From Echinarachnius parma (taxonomy: Eukaryota; Echinodermata; Echinoidea; Clypeasteroida; Echinarachniidae): a stretch of 64,000 nucleotides of DNA. The position numbers were made by a program, and so were the translations under genes. Location: NCBI GenBank assembly GCA_037951105.1, contig JBAMJV010001317.1:1-64000 (forward strand). The letters run 5' to 3'. Under the pieces are notes generated by a model. That model was given only the letters and a program-made list of their open reading frames with translations. It was not told where the DNA came from and ran no database searches. Shown here piece by piece: positions 11,265 to 22,654 of the stretch. Within the stretch, counting starts at the first letter, position 1; each line of letters starts with the position of its first letter.

Positions 11265-12220
11265 GGGCAAGTCCAAGATAAGGTCAACCTAGCTGTTGAC
11301 ATTTCATCTTGATTTACTGATGACATGTTTCTCATCATATTGAAGCCCATGAGTTGAAGTTTTGAATTCCAAATTCATGTAAATTTATGCAAATTTGAAG
11401 GGCCTCCTTTGCATAAATGTGAAATAGAGCGTTACGTATGGGACAATTATAAAAATTCATAAAAAATCAAAGGGAATGATATGATATTTTATTCATATAT
11501 AGACATGACCAGTCAATCATCCGTATAAATTTTACATAAACATTAAGTCATGACCTAATTAATTATGCAAATTAGGTCATGTCTTAGCATGAAATGTCCC
11601 ATACGTAACAAAATGAGGAACTTTTTTTTCATTTTTTTCAAATAATTTAAAGGGATCTAGTAACTTTGTTGACATGTGCAAAAAGTGATGAATGGTTGAT
11701 GCAATGTATATTGTTGTTATCTCTTATGTCCACAGGGTATTGTGTGAAAATTTCAAGTCAAATGGACATTGTATGGCCAAGTAATGAGCGAAAATGCAAA
11801 GTGATATTCAGTAACTCACTGCACTCACTTTGTACACGGAAGAAAAACTCGCCCGGAGTTTTTCTTATCTGAATACTTCAATCATACATATCTTTGTAAC
11901 GAAAGGGAAATTTGAAAAAACCGAAACCTGTCCCATGATTTTATTGTTAATACGAATACAACAAGGTATAAGGGAACCGCTAGAATTAAAATTCTATTTT
12001 GAGGATTTGGACAATGTTACTAAGTCCCTTTAATACTTATTCTAGTGCAACTTTGGGAAGTTCTAATTCATGCATTTTAAAAGTAAAATACAATAATAAG
12101 CTGGGAAATTTGTATTAGTCTTTGTTTTATAAGAAAATTAGAATTTATAGAAAGTGTTACGTATGGGACAATGTGTTACGTATGGAACAATCATATTATA
12201 CAAAGTCAATGTAGCTGCCC
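11265..12220. mobile_element. Element A: GGGCA-ended element with GTTACGTATGGGAC motifs
   Basis: Left end GGGCAAGTCCAAGATAAGG closely resembles that of the element at 16040. The right end CAATGTAGCTGCCC is a weaker inverted match. The motif GTTACGTATGGGAC (14 bp) occurs near 11431, inverted near 11596, and near 12157, then once with one change near 12174. A TTAA MITE is nested inside (11651-12029). The flanks (AAAA, AGAG) give no clear target duplication. No transposase. Confidence 0.55.
11651..12029. mobile_element. TTAA-flanked MITE, second family
   Basis: TTAA at 11647-11650 and 12030-12033. Ends AGGGATCTAGTAACTTTGT and ACAATGTTACTAAGTCCCT. A near-identical copy in reverse orientation is at 52228-52605, and decayed copies are at 15684-25905 (interrupted) and 43075-43380. 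An apparent 68-residue open frame shared by two copies is a by-product of the repeat. Confidence 0.8.
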
Positions 12221-12319
12221 AGAGCCTCTGTGGCAGATAGGTAAATATTTATTTTGGGAGTGATATTGTCATGATATCAATGTAAATGAGCATATAGAGG
12301 AAGTAATTAGGTCCATAAA

Positions 12320-12740
12320 CTTTTTTTTAGGAGTGGAGCTATTTAAATAAAACAATATTTTAGGCTCGGCAGCCATTTTTAAAGATAAATAGCTAATTTG
12401 CATATTTCTGAATTAGAGCAAGATGGCTATTTGTATTCAGAAAATGTAGTGTAAAATGTTCCAACATTTCATTTAAGGAGGTTGGGGCAAATGAAGCCAT
12501 TTCTGCTTCTCATTTGCATGTATCGCTTGAGCAAAGCCCTGAAATCCAAGATGGCTGCCCCTAATTTGCATATTTATGAATATTACTGTAGCTTACAAAC
12601 ACACAAAATGTATTAATTTGATTTAATCACGTCCTAGTATGTATGTAAGATTTGTTAACTTACTTTGACTCCAAAAAAATTATACAAAGCATATGATTTG
12701 CATAATTTAGATATTTACCTAATTTGCATATTGGGTCATT
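12320..12740. repeat. Single-arm relative of the 49-50 kb foldback
   Basis: Carries CCAAGATGGCTGCCCCTAAT, AATTTGCATATTTATGAATA and AAAGATAAATAGCTAATTTG blocks in the same order as the left arm of the foldback at 49265-50750. The inverted arm is absent here. Confidence 0.6.
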
Positions 12741-12854
12741 CCATGTCAAATCACACAAAAAAGTGAAAATTTTCATCGTACCCCCTTCAAATTTGCTAAT
12801 ATTTGGTATGTATGATATTTCAACCTTTCAAAGCGCAATCCGCTCAACGGTTTT

Positions 12855-13714
12855 GGCGCTATGGTCGATTCTTCTGGGGTAGTTTTGTCAAAAATGGGCG
12901 TGGGCACCGTTTTTCAAATCGCTATTGCATGAATTTCTGTTGCATAGAAACATTAAATTCATTGAAAAGGGATACCTATATATATTTGCTTTCATAATTG
13001 ATGTACAAGTTTGCAAATTGAACTTGAACTTGAAAGATTTTATTCAAGAAAAGATCTCCACCTAGGCCCTAATGCAGAGAGACTTTTTCTGCGTTTCAAC
13101 CAATCAGATTTGTGCATTTAGAACATTTGATCTGACTCGCAATTGATTTATCTCTTTCTGCAACAGGGCCATTGTCAGGTTGGAAACATGTGGTATCATT
13201 AGAATGTCATTTGTCTGTATTGCTCCTGTATGGGGATTAGCAGGTCTATTTAACAGTGGTGAGCCAGAGTGTGAATAGGCTCTAATCCTGACTTTGAAAA
13301 GGTCTTTTTCATACAATACACCCCTATAGAATTCTTGGACATGGGTGTAGGTCTAAAATAATTCAATTTTACATGAAATTTGCAAACTTAAAACAAGGCT
13401 GTAGAAAAAACAAGAAATAATACATCTTCAATTCTTTCATATGTTGTAGATATTATATCAAGCCAAGATTTAAGCCAAAAAAATTCTCAAAATTATTTGA
13501 TCCACGAGGTAAAACGGAAGGTCGAAGCCTAAGGTCAAAGGTTATCGTATCCAAACTCGCTCATGCATGAAAACAAATGAAATAAATGGATTGCATATAA
13601 CATCCCCAGTCCAATGACACCATTGCAAAATAAATTGACCCAACGGTTAACGGACAATGGCGATTTGAAAAACGGTGCCCACGCCCATTTTTGACAAAAC
13701 TACCCCATAGCGCC
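12855..13714. mobile_element. Element with about 60-bp inverted repeats
   Basis: The arm at 12855-12927 (GGCGCTATGG, then GGGGTAGTTTTGTCAAAAAT) is repeated inverted at 13655-13714. The left arm has about 12 extra bases. No coding frame lies between. Ends and target duplication are not resolved. Confidence 0.6.
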
Positions 13715-14663
13715 AGTACTACCACTTTTTTATTTTGAATAGCTAGTCGTTACAGCGGTAGCACACTGCTTTTAAAAGCTAATATTTGAGTAAATGGTCC
13801 TATACAAAGGACCGATTTAGTATTTAGAATACATCGTTAAAAGAAAACTGTATTGACGAAAAAAGAAAAAAAAATGTTGTTCTGTATACCCTCAAAGGTT
13901 GATCTCCACACAAATTTCAAATGTATAACCTCCAAAAAGTCTGCATTTGTTTTTCAAAAGTACCTGTTTTTATGCTTACATATATGCTAATGAACTCATC
14001 TGCTCAGATGTTGTGACGTCATTGAAGCATAACTATAATTGTGTGGTCACTTTACGTACACGCATGACCTTTGTACTCCGTTGTTCGCGGACAATTACCC
14101 ATTGTGAACTGCTGTGCAGTATCGAACTTGAATACGTCAAAGCTCGGACACGGATGTATATGCAAAATTAGATTTCTTGGCCCGAACAAACGGGTCCATT
14201 TTTAAAAGTAAAACTAAAGGAATGCTGTTTGTTATGTCAATTGATTAACTAAGAATTGCAAAGTAAACGAGGTAAATCACTTTCTCTCTCGTTTTGTGTC
14301 TGTTTATGTAGTGCGTGTGCTCCATAAACGGCGCGGGGGTCTATGACACGTGCGGAGTTACCAATTTTGTCTTAATTTGCTAAAGATTGTATCAACATTT
14401 ACCACCACATTTCGGGTAATTTTATTGATGATATTGCGGATATATTTGTAATGTTCTTGTCTATTTTTGTTGCGAGCAAATAGGAAGAAAATAATGAACT
14501 AATATGTTTATATTTCATGTATGGTACTTTTACTTTGTAGATTGGTCTACGACTATTTTCATGAGAAACGTATAGTATGGGCGATGGCATCAGTGACGTA
14601 TTGGATTTTGAGGATTGTTCCATTATTTAGGCATTACTCGTTGATTATTTATGTAAATCAAAT
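13715..14663. other. No gene seen
   Basis: AT-rich sequence with a few CpG-containing patches near 14030-14350. Short open frames on both strands show no recognisable domain. Confidence 0.4.
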
Positions 14664-14942
14664 GATGACATAATGACGCCATCTTGTGTCCACCCGAAGT
14701 ACAACCGTACCGCAGAGCAATCATGGACGCCGCTGGTGTATTGCGTTGTGCATGCAGCGCTTGTATGCACGCTACCCCGGCCGCAAAGAGAGCATTTTGA
14801 ACGTAAATAAAGCATAACAAAAATAATTTTACACTCTTTGGTACCCCAGTGTACCCCAGTGTACAGCCCTGAAAAATAAATAAATAATTAAACAAAATGG
14901 CGGATTTTCATTTGGTACCCCAGGGTACGATTTACGTCATCA
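14664..14942. mobile_element. MITE with GGTACCCC palindromes, copy 1
   Basis: Starts ATGATGACATAATGACGCCA and ends GGTACCCCAGGGTACGATTT then ACGTCATCA. Contains ACAAAATGGCGGAT and CTTGTGTCCACCCGAAGT blocks that reappear inverted at 26763-26993. Confidence 0.6.
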
Positions 14943-15059
14943 AATATTGGAAAAGTTAATGTTAAAGCCTAGGTTTCAAATGATTTATTTGTTTTCTAAA
15001 AGCATGATTTAAATTATCAAAGTAGTGGCGCATTTCCCCAATATAGTCTTCACTTAGAC

Positions 15060-15665
15060 TAATGGCGTTTTCATTCTGCCCAACTTTTCATCGGATGCGT
15101 CCGGATGCAACCGACGAAACGGGCAGCATGAATGTTAGAGAGGAGAAATAGGCGATAGAATTGCAGATGAAAAGAAGAGAAATAGGCGATTAAATTCTCC
15201 TACTCAAGAGCAGGAGAAATTCTCTTTCTATCGGTGTCACTCCGATGAAACTGGCAGCATGAAATGGTTCGGGGGAAAAATGGGAAAAATACCGATGAAA
15301 ATGGTCAAAGGTCGTTATCTTGTTCCGGCTAAAGCAGTGTACGCGCGCTTTTTCGGAACACAGCATGGCATGCAATAATGCTGCGCCAGCATATAGCTAG
15401 TGCAGCGCTCGTGTACCCTGCACATGTTGTTTGTTGACGTTTTGTATATGTCAACGTTGTATTGGAATTGGGCCGGCCTAGCCTGGGGCCAATCCACTAA
15501 TCTGCCAGCAAGCTATTGCGCAACAATTCTTCCCTTCCGGCCGGTGAATGCAAAAGGCGATTAATTTCCCCTGCACTATTAACGCGACAGAGGGGAAGTG
15601 GCGATTTCACCGTTGTTTACATAAGAAATTCCATCTGTATTTTTCATCTGTATTTTCATCGGTAA
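15060..15665. mobile_element. ATCGG-rich element, copy 1
   Basis: Shares CATCGGATGCGTCCGGATGC, TCTCCTACT-AGAGCAGGAGAAATTC and CGGTGTCACTCCGAT blocks in direct order with 19370-19850. Multiple ATCGG/CCGAT units in both orientations. No coding capacity. Confidence 0.6.
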
Positions 15666-18600
15666 GGGCAGTATCAAAATGGTTTTAGTAACATTGTCCA
15701 AATCCTCAAAATCCAATTGGAATTCTAGGCTTCTAGCGGTTCTCTCAGTCATACCTTGTGTTCGTATAAACAAAAAAAGCATGGGACAGACCTGTATTAA
15801 TCACAGGTTTCAGTTTTTTAAATTTCCCTTTCGTTAAAAAGATATTTACGATTGAAGTGTTCAGATGTTAAACTATCCACTAGATCGTCGAAACCGTGTA
15901 TAAAGTCAGTGCAATGACTTTAAGTGAATATCACTTCGTCTTTTAAAGTCGATTTGCATTTTTGCTCGTTACTCGGGTCTCGGCCATATAAATTTTCACA
16001 CAATACCCGGCCCAAGTGGACACATCATATACCGTAGCTGGGCAGGTCCAAGCTATTTGACTTGTGACGTACGGGACATTCACAGCTTTTAATTGATTAT
16101 TACTAAGAGGAAGAAGCTATGATTTGGAATCTTTTTGGTGCTTTGGGAAGCTACTTGCAGTCCCTTCCTAAAATGGAAAAAAAAAATTAAAATCGCTCAT
16201 TAATATTTAATTATGCTAATTAATATGCAGCGTGACGTACGGGACCAGAGAAATATTGATTTTTTTGGAAAATTATGTATCATGAAAATGCTCTGAATAT
16301 ACAGGGCTGATACTAACTAATTTGTAATAGATGCATTCAGTAAACATTCAAGTACACACTACAAAAAAATTGATTAATTCACAACCTTTTTTCCCACGAT
16401 AATTAATGAAAGATAATAGGTATGCGCGTGACGTACGGGACATGTGACGTACGGGACATTTTTTCCTCACTAAAACTATGTCATTTTTCTACTTTAATTT
16501 CATAATATTTCATTTTATTTTGCAATATATTTGTTCTTATTGTATAAACTAATATTCTGATGAATTTTTTTTTTTAAATACTTCTACAAAAAATTATGAT
16601 ACGACTTTTAAAAAATGTTAATTAATTAAGCTAATTAATTCCTAATTAATAATTAACAAAAACTATTTTATCTGGCATGAATATGTGTAGGTTACATTCT
16701 TCTGATGTAAATTACTTTTAAATTTGCCAAAAAATATGAGTAAATTAAACAGAATCATCGAAAATGGGGCAACTTACATGAATTCCCATACATGGACTGT
16801 TCAGAAGAATATAAGTGATTATATTTTGTGCCTTTTTAGCACTTTCTTACAGTTTTTGAACCTGTTTAGAAGGTCTTGGTGTACTTAACCAGTGTACTAC
16901 TGTCTCTCCTTCATTCACATGCAATTTCCCTACTCAAATTGATTGTCTAGTATTTTAGATAATTAATTAAAGGTAATTTTAAGATATTTCAAATTTCCCC
17001 GTCAAGACATATTTTCATGAAAATATAGCTATATCACGAAGTACGAAATGGAAAACATGAATTCTTTTTAGAGATGGCTCCTGAACATAAGACCTATCTA
17101 TTCTGAACTTCTTGGGAGCATCTAAGCATGTATTCTTCTGATGATCAGCGGATAAAACACAAACAAATAATTTGTACCTGCCTTGCCATTGCTTTAAAGG
17201 GGTAGTTAGTTTTGGTAGAGAGGGCGCTGCACATCACAATTTTTTTGTGAGGTAATGAAAAACTGAGTGTCGAATTTGAGAGAACATGCAATTTTAATGG
17301 CAGAATAAACTTTATTTGGTCAAAATTGACCCAGAAACGGCTGAAATATCAATAAATATATCTGATCTTATAATTATTTGGGGCCCAAATAATTAGATGA
17401 TTTTTTCAAAAAATTTAAAAAATGCTTTAACTTTTTCACAAATTTTCAAAAGCGTTTTTTAAATAGTTCTTGATGATCTCTCTATTTAATCATTATGTCA
17501 ATAAAACATCACATGCATAATTTTGTATGAAAAATGGTTGAAACCAATGCCTTTTTAGAAAGCGCCCTCTTGTGTTTTAATGGCTCTTTTTGAATGATAA
17601 CAGGCTTTTTACTTAGTCGTTTGTAATTTTGTATACCTTTCAAGCATGGTGGAGTTGGGCAATTCCGTGGTAACGGAATTACAATTCAGAGAAATTTTGC
17701 TCATTCTTTTTCATGATATGGATTAGTCCTATGACCTAAAGGCTTATCAACACTTTAATAAGTTCTGGAGATATACCTGCTGTCATATAGAAACAAAAAT
17801 ATGGAAATTTCATACATGAGGAAAGTGCTAGCACGTATGATACGTCGGTAACGGAATTACGGCAGAGAATGGGCCTTTTTTCCCACCTTCAACTTTCACA
17901 TGAATTCCTCTGAAATTTAAAAGACATTTTGTGTAGATTTATTTTAAAATTCATTGCTATGGGTGTCAACTTCATGATAACATTAATTTTTTCCTTTATG
18001 TTCATCTTGTTTGGTCGTAACTGACCATGTTTCAAAAAAAGGCAGCGGTAACGGAATTACATAAATGGTAACGGAATTACGCCTTCTGAAATTTACCTTA
18101 AAAAGTTTAATTTTTTGAATACCAGATAAGCTAAAATCCCTTTAAAATGTTATTTTTATGTTCAAACATTTATAAAAACCAAAATGCAAGATACTTTTAT
18201 GCCAAATTATGAAATAATATATGAATACGCCTGCTTAATTTGTTAATTTGGTAACGCAGTGTGAAATTTCTAAAAAAATAACTATTTTTATTTGCGAAAT
18301 TCAAGTCAGTCTTCGTTTACATAGTCCTTGTTATCAAACTCTGCAGTCCTGGCTCAAATCAATGGTCACATATTTCTCTATTTTTTACTAGAAAGCTATC
18401 TAATGTACATGGTAACGGAATTACACTAGTAACACTGCTTTGTCAATTATCCACAAATTCTTCTAAACTATACGTATCCATTGGATAAATATCACTTCTA
18501 CCAAAGTATTTCATACACATATACTACAAAAACACTTTTTTGATCATGTACACTTCCTTATATTATGCAATTTGGACAAAACAGATTGGGAAGCAAGTGC

Positions 18601-18789
18601 TTAGCAGAACAATAAATCAAAGTCAGATGTCAAATGTTGCATACATGTATCAAGGGTAACATGAATTGCTTGAAGTATATCATGCAATACACAATGTGTA
18701 CAACTTGATATTAGAATTCAGAAAACCCTGGGAAGACTTATACATTGGACATGTACTAACAAAGTATGTAACCATGCTAGTAAGTTTAA

Positions 18790-19205
18790 AGGGGACCACC
18801 AGGCAAAGGACAACACATTATTATATGTTTTGGTACCGTTTTGTGATATCAAATAGATACCCGAGGGTTGTGTAATTCATAAACAAATCAATTAATTTCC
18901 ACCACTTACAGAACCACAGCTATTTCCTGGTTCCATACGGGCCAAGCATTTGCGAGTGCGCCAATGCTTTCACGCGTACGTCAATAGAATCCCGGATGAT
19001 TCGTTCGCTCTGCACAGAGCGCTCTGGCTCTGCACGTACGCATATAGTCTTCGCAATTCAGACCGCATGAAAGCATGGTTGAGAATGGTGATGCTTTTTC
19101 CAATTATATATTTTTTCTGAAAACATATTTTTGTGAGCTTGTTGAAGGAATGGAATGATGTTACCTTTCTATAATAAGAATATTATTTTTGGGTGGTGGT
19201 ACCCT
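18790..19205. mobile_element. TTAA-flanked MITE, third family
   Basis: TTAA at 18786-18789 and 19206-19209. Ends AGGGGACCACCAGG and GGGTGGTGGTACCCT. GC-richer centre with GCACAGAGCGCTCTGGCTCTGC. The matching place in the duplicate copy near 20228 lacks it, supporting insertion after the duplication. Confidence 0.75.
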
Positions 19206-19369
19206 TTAATGGCCAGCACGAATAGGGCTCAATCCTATTGTCTGAATGTTAATACCAATAATTCTGGGAAGTTAAAAGCCAGGAAACTAATTAGTATGTT
19301 ATGAGTAATTATATGAAGGAAAGTGTATCTGTCCATTTGTGGCTCATTGAGGGTATCTTATGTTGCTTT

Positions 19370-19850
19370 CATGCTGGACAAATTTCTATCGGATGCGTCC
19401 GGACGCATCCGATGAAACGTCCAGCATGAATGCTACAGAGGTGAAAAAGCCGATAGAATAGGCGATGAAAAGAAGAGAAAAAGGCGATTGTTTTCTCCTA
19501 CTTTAGAGCAGGAGAAATTCACTTTCTATCGGTGTCACTCCGATAGAATCGTCAGCATGAATTGGTTCGGGGAAAAAACACCGATTAAAACGGTCAAAGG
19601 TCGTGACCTTGTTCCGGCTAACGCAGTGCAGCGCGTGCTTTTTTTCGGAACACGGCGTGCGATAATATTATGCATAGCTAGCTCGTGTGTAAAGCGATTG
19701 CGCAACAATTCTTCACTTCCGGCGGGTGAAAGCAAAAGGCGATTAAATTCCCCTCCACTATGAACGCTACAGAGGGGAAGTTGCGAATTGCCCGTTGTTG
19801 ACATAAGAAATTCTATCGGACTTTTCTATCGGTATTTTCTCCCGTTTGCC
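19370..19850. mobile_element. ATCGG-rich element, copy 2, with a 26-bp perfect palindrome
   Basis: Same family as 15060-15665. Positions 19388-19413 are a perfect 26-bp palindrome centred on TCCGGA. Flanking CATGCTGGAC and GTCCAGCATG extend the inverted pairing after a short gap. Confidence 0.65.
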
Positions 19851-20385
19851 AAGCTTGAAAAGGGTATATGATATGCTATTAGACCTGTAAATAATGTCTA
19901 CCTGTATCTACTAAATTGTTCTAAATTAAACTCATCCATCTGATCAAAATCACTACTACTGAAGAATACTACCAAGACACTTTTTTTTTATCATGTACAC
20001 ATACTTGATGCAATTTGGACATAATAAATTGTTAGAAGCATGTACAAGAACATTAATTTATAGTCAGAGATCAGGTGATACATGTATCAGGGATACAATT
20101 AATTGTTTGTAGTATATTATGTAATGCACAATGTGTACAACTTGATATTAAAGATGTTCAAGTTTTAAAAATCCTAAACTTATTTATAAATTGTACTAAC
20201 AAAGTATGTTACAATACTGACAAGTCAAATGGCCAGCAAGGATAGAGTTCAATCTTATTGTCTGAACTTTAATTCATCAGCAATAATACTGGCAAGCTAC
20301 ATTTTAAAGCCAGTGAATAAGCTGGCATGATACATGCATTTATATGAAGGAGAGTATATATCTATTCTGTCTGTTTGTGACTCTT

Positions 20386-21461
20386 TTACATATCTAAGAC
20401 CTGTGAATAAATAATGTAATTGGCCCGAATTCTCAGATCAGTAGCTGAACTTGAGCTTGGCTTGGCTGGTAACAATATTCACCAGTAGACCTATTGTGTA
20501 GTTCCTGTATGGTGCTATAATATTTGAATGGTTTCCTTTCATTATCTAGTCAATCCCTTGAGTTCTGATATTAGGCAACAGGGCAATGGGCCCTTTGAAA
20601 TATAGCCGAAGTATAGTCTGTCATCAGCCCAATTGTGTCTAGATCATCCTGGACATTTGCAGGTGACCTCTTATAATATTGACAGAATTTCAAAGGGCAC
20701 ATTGTCTTAATGCTTTTAAGCAGAAGCAAGGGATTGACTAGATAATGAGATTAAACTTTATACTCAATACTCCTGCTGGCGCAAAGTGGTACTGGTAGTC
20801 TTGGTCTTTTTAGACCAATCTCAAGTTGAGCAACTGATGAGATTTCAAGCCAAAGTCATCTACTATGTGGCCAACCATACTTCTCTGGTACTGTTTGCTT
20901 CAATAATTTGACAGTAATGTTACTATCCACAGCTTCTATCACTTGGCCAATTAATTTGTTGGCATTGTTTTCTTTGCAGTGTTGAACTACCACCCATTTA
21001 AATTTGAGGTCCTACATGCCGCTGCTGATGACATTGCTAATATAGACTGTGTTGTTGCTTTTTCCTCTGTTCTGAGTGTTCTTGCTGTTATCTTGGACAC
21101 TATCTTCCTCAATACTACCTGCAGTCTTAGACTTCAACAAGGGGAGGGTGTTGGGGTTGGGTGATCTATTTTTTATTTTCTTGCCAAAGACTGCAAGATT
21201 TTGTTTGTTTATACTTTGTGAAAACTATGCCTGACATATGTTTAATAGATAAACTGTTTCTCAACTATTTTTATGGCAAAAGAACAGAAGGTCATAAGAG
21301 AGGATCTATCTCATTTGATATCTTCGTTTATATTCATAATTTGTTTTTTACTCATCAGAAGTTGGATTTTGTTTTCCCCTCTGTATAGCAGGTGGAGTTC
21401 CTTTCTTTCAAAAACTTCCTACCCACTCTGAAGTCAAATTAATGTTGCGTCCCCTACCGAT
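20386..21461. other. Interior of element C, no gene supported
   Basis: Two short plus-strand open frames (20979-21164 and 21161-21388) abut here but match no domain I know. The segment may be captured sequence or decayed coding DNA of the transposon. Confidence 0.35.
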
Positions 21462-22654
21462 GTAATTCCGTTACCGGTGTAATTCCGTTACCATGTAATT
21501 CCGTTACCGATGTTTTCATAGAAATGGGTGAAGATATTAAAGAATTGGGTGTTTGGGATTTCAAGGACACATATTTTAGCATTGGATTTACAATTACAGA
21601 ATAATTCATCAATATTAAAGTTCTTTAAAAAAACTTTCTAGGAATTTCGGTAACGGAATTACATACAAATTGGAGTAGATTTGGTCATTCTGTCCAGCAA
21701 ATATTGGTTCCGGTTGGAACAAGTGCTTGACAAAATAAGAAGATTATCCATATACTAGTATAACTGCAAAGTATACAAAGGAATAAGTTCAGGGATCAAT
21801 GATTTATTGATTTGGTATTGAATTTAGTCATTTTTTCAATTCTGAAGCCTAGAAAACCCAACAAGTTCAAACACTGCTTTCAGAAAAACAGATTAAGTTA
21901 TTCACAAACGGTCTTCTATTCACTAATATATAGGACGTTGTCCACCCAAAACATGCTTTGAAATTGTATTTCATAAACTTTTAAATTTTCCATTTTTGGC
22001 CTCTCTCATCCGGAATTGCCCAGTTATAACTATTAGTTTATGTTACTGTCCAGGTTTGGTTACAAAAGTTCAGCCTTACCAAAACTGTACTACCCCTTTA
22101 ACACTGAAAATGTCCCGTACGTCACACTTTTGTCCCGTACGTCACATTTGTTAATTAGCTAATAAAATTAAAACGAAAAAAGGTTTTTTCATCAAACTTG
22201 GCTAGCAGGTTAGGAGTATGATAAATTAGAACTTCACAGAATATGAAAGAAAAAAATCATACTGAAATATTTTTAAATGTGCGTATTTTTGTGACGTACG
22301 GGACATAGCAATTTGGACACGCCCTTATTAGCATAATCAATTAATTTTGAAACTTAAAAATTTGGTCAACTATTGCTAGTAATTAGATTTACTAGTCTCC
22401 ATATATGAAAGTAATGCTTCATTGATTAAATAAATATTAGAAATAAAAATGTAATGTCCCGTACGTCACACTAATATTTGAAATATGCAAATGAGAAGAC
22501 CCCTACTCGTTAAATATGCAGATTATGCAAATTTCCACGCTAAAAATCTGAACTTCAGACTATTAGCTTTTAAATGATACCAAACTTGATTTTATGCTAA
22601 AATGAAGATGAATTTTCACCATCAAGGGGGACATTAGCTTGGACCTGCCCAGCT

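Larger units (their letters stand above)
18420..20385. repeat. Direct duplication inside element C
   Basis: About 18420-18785 plus 19210-19350 matches about 19910-20385 (shared TGCAATTTGGACA, ACAATGTGTACAACTTGATA, TGTACTAACAAAGTATGT, ATGGCCAGCA). The first copy is split by the TTAA MITE at 18790-19205. The second copy is uninterrupted there. Confidence 0.65.
17657..22021. mobile_element. Element C: GGGCA-ended element with GTAACGGAATTAC motifs
   Basis: Perfect 11-bp ends GGGCAATTCCG / CGGAATTGCCC with AGTT duplications at 17653-17656 and 22022-22025. The 13-bp motif GTAACGGAATTAC occurs at 17670, 17848, 18048, 18068, 18412 (forward), 21462, 21479, 21495 (inverted) and 21650 (forward). The interior has a direct duplication, a TTAA MITE and an ATCGG element. 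No open frame longer than about 90 codons, so nonautonomous or decayed. Confidence 0.8.
17198..22097. mobile_element. TTAA MITE interrupted by element C
   Basis: TTAA at 17194-17197 and 22098-22101. Ends AGGGGTAGTTAGTTTTGGT and ACCAAAACTGTACTACCCCT. Same family as 6686-8035. The MITE reads GGTGGAGTT up to 17656 and resumes AGTTATAACTATT at 22022, and the uninterrupted copies show GGTGGAGTTATAAC, so the empty site is known. Confidence 0.82.
16040..22650. mobile_element. Element B: GGGCA-ended element with GTGACGTACGGGAC motifs
   Basis: Ends GGGCAGGTCCAAGCTA and TAGCTTGGACCTGCCC form a near-perfect inverted repeat flanked by AGCT at 16036-16039 and 22651-22654, a 4-bp target duplication. The motif GTGACGTACGGGAC lies at about 16064, 16231, 16427, 16442, inverted near 22109 and 22132, then near 22290 and (inverted) 22456. 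The interior contains a TTAA MITE (17198-22097) and element C. Net length without these is about 1.7 kb. No transposase frame seen. Confidence 0.75.

Noticed and set aside
11666-11872. Small conserved 68-codon gene (also at 52384-52590)
   Set aside because: Both lie inside copies of the same TTAA MITE. Shared ancestry of the repeat explains the similarity.
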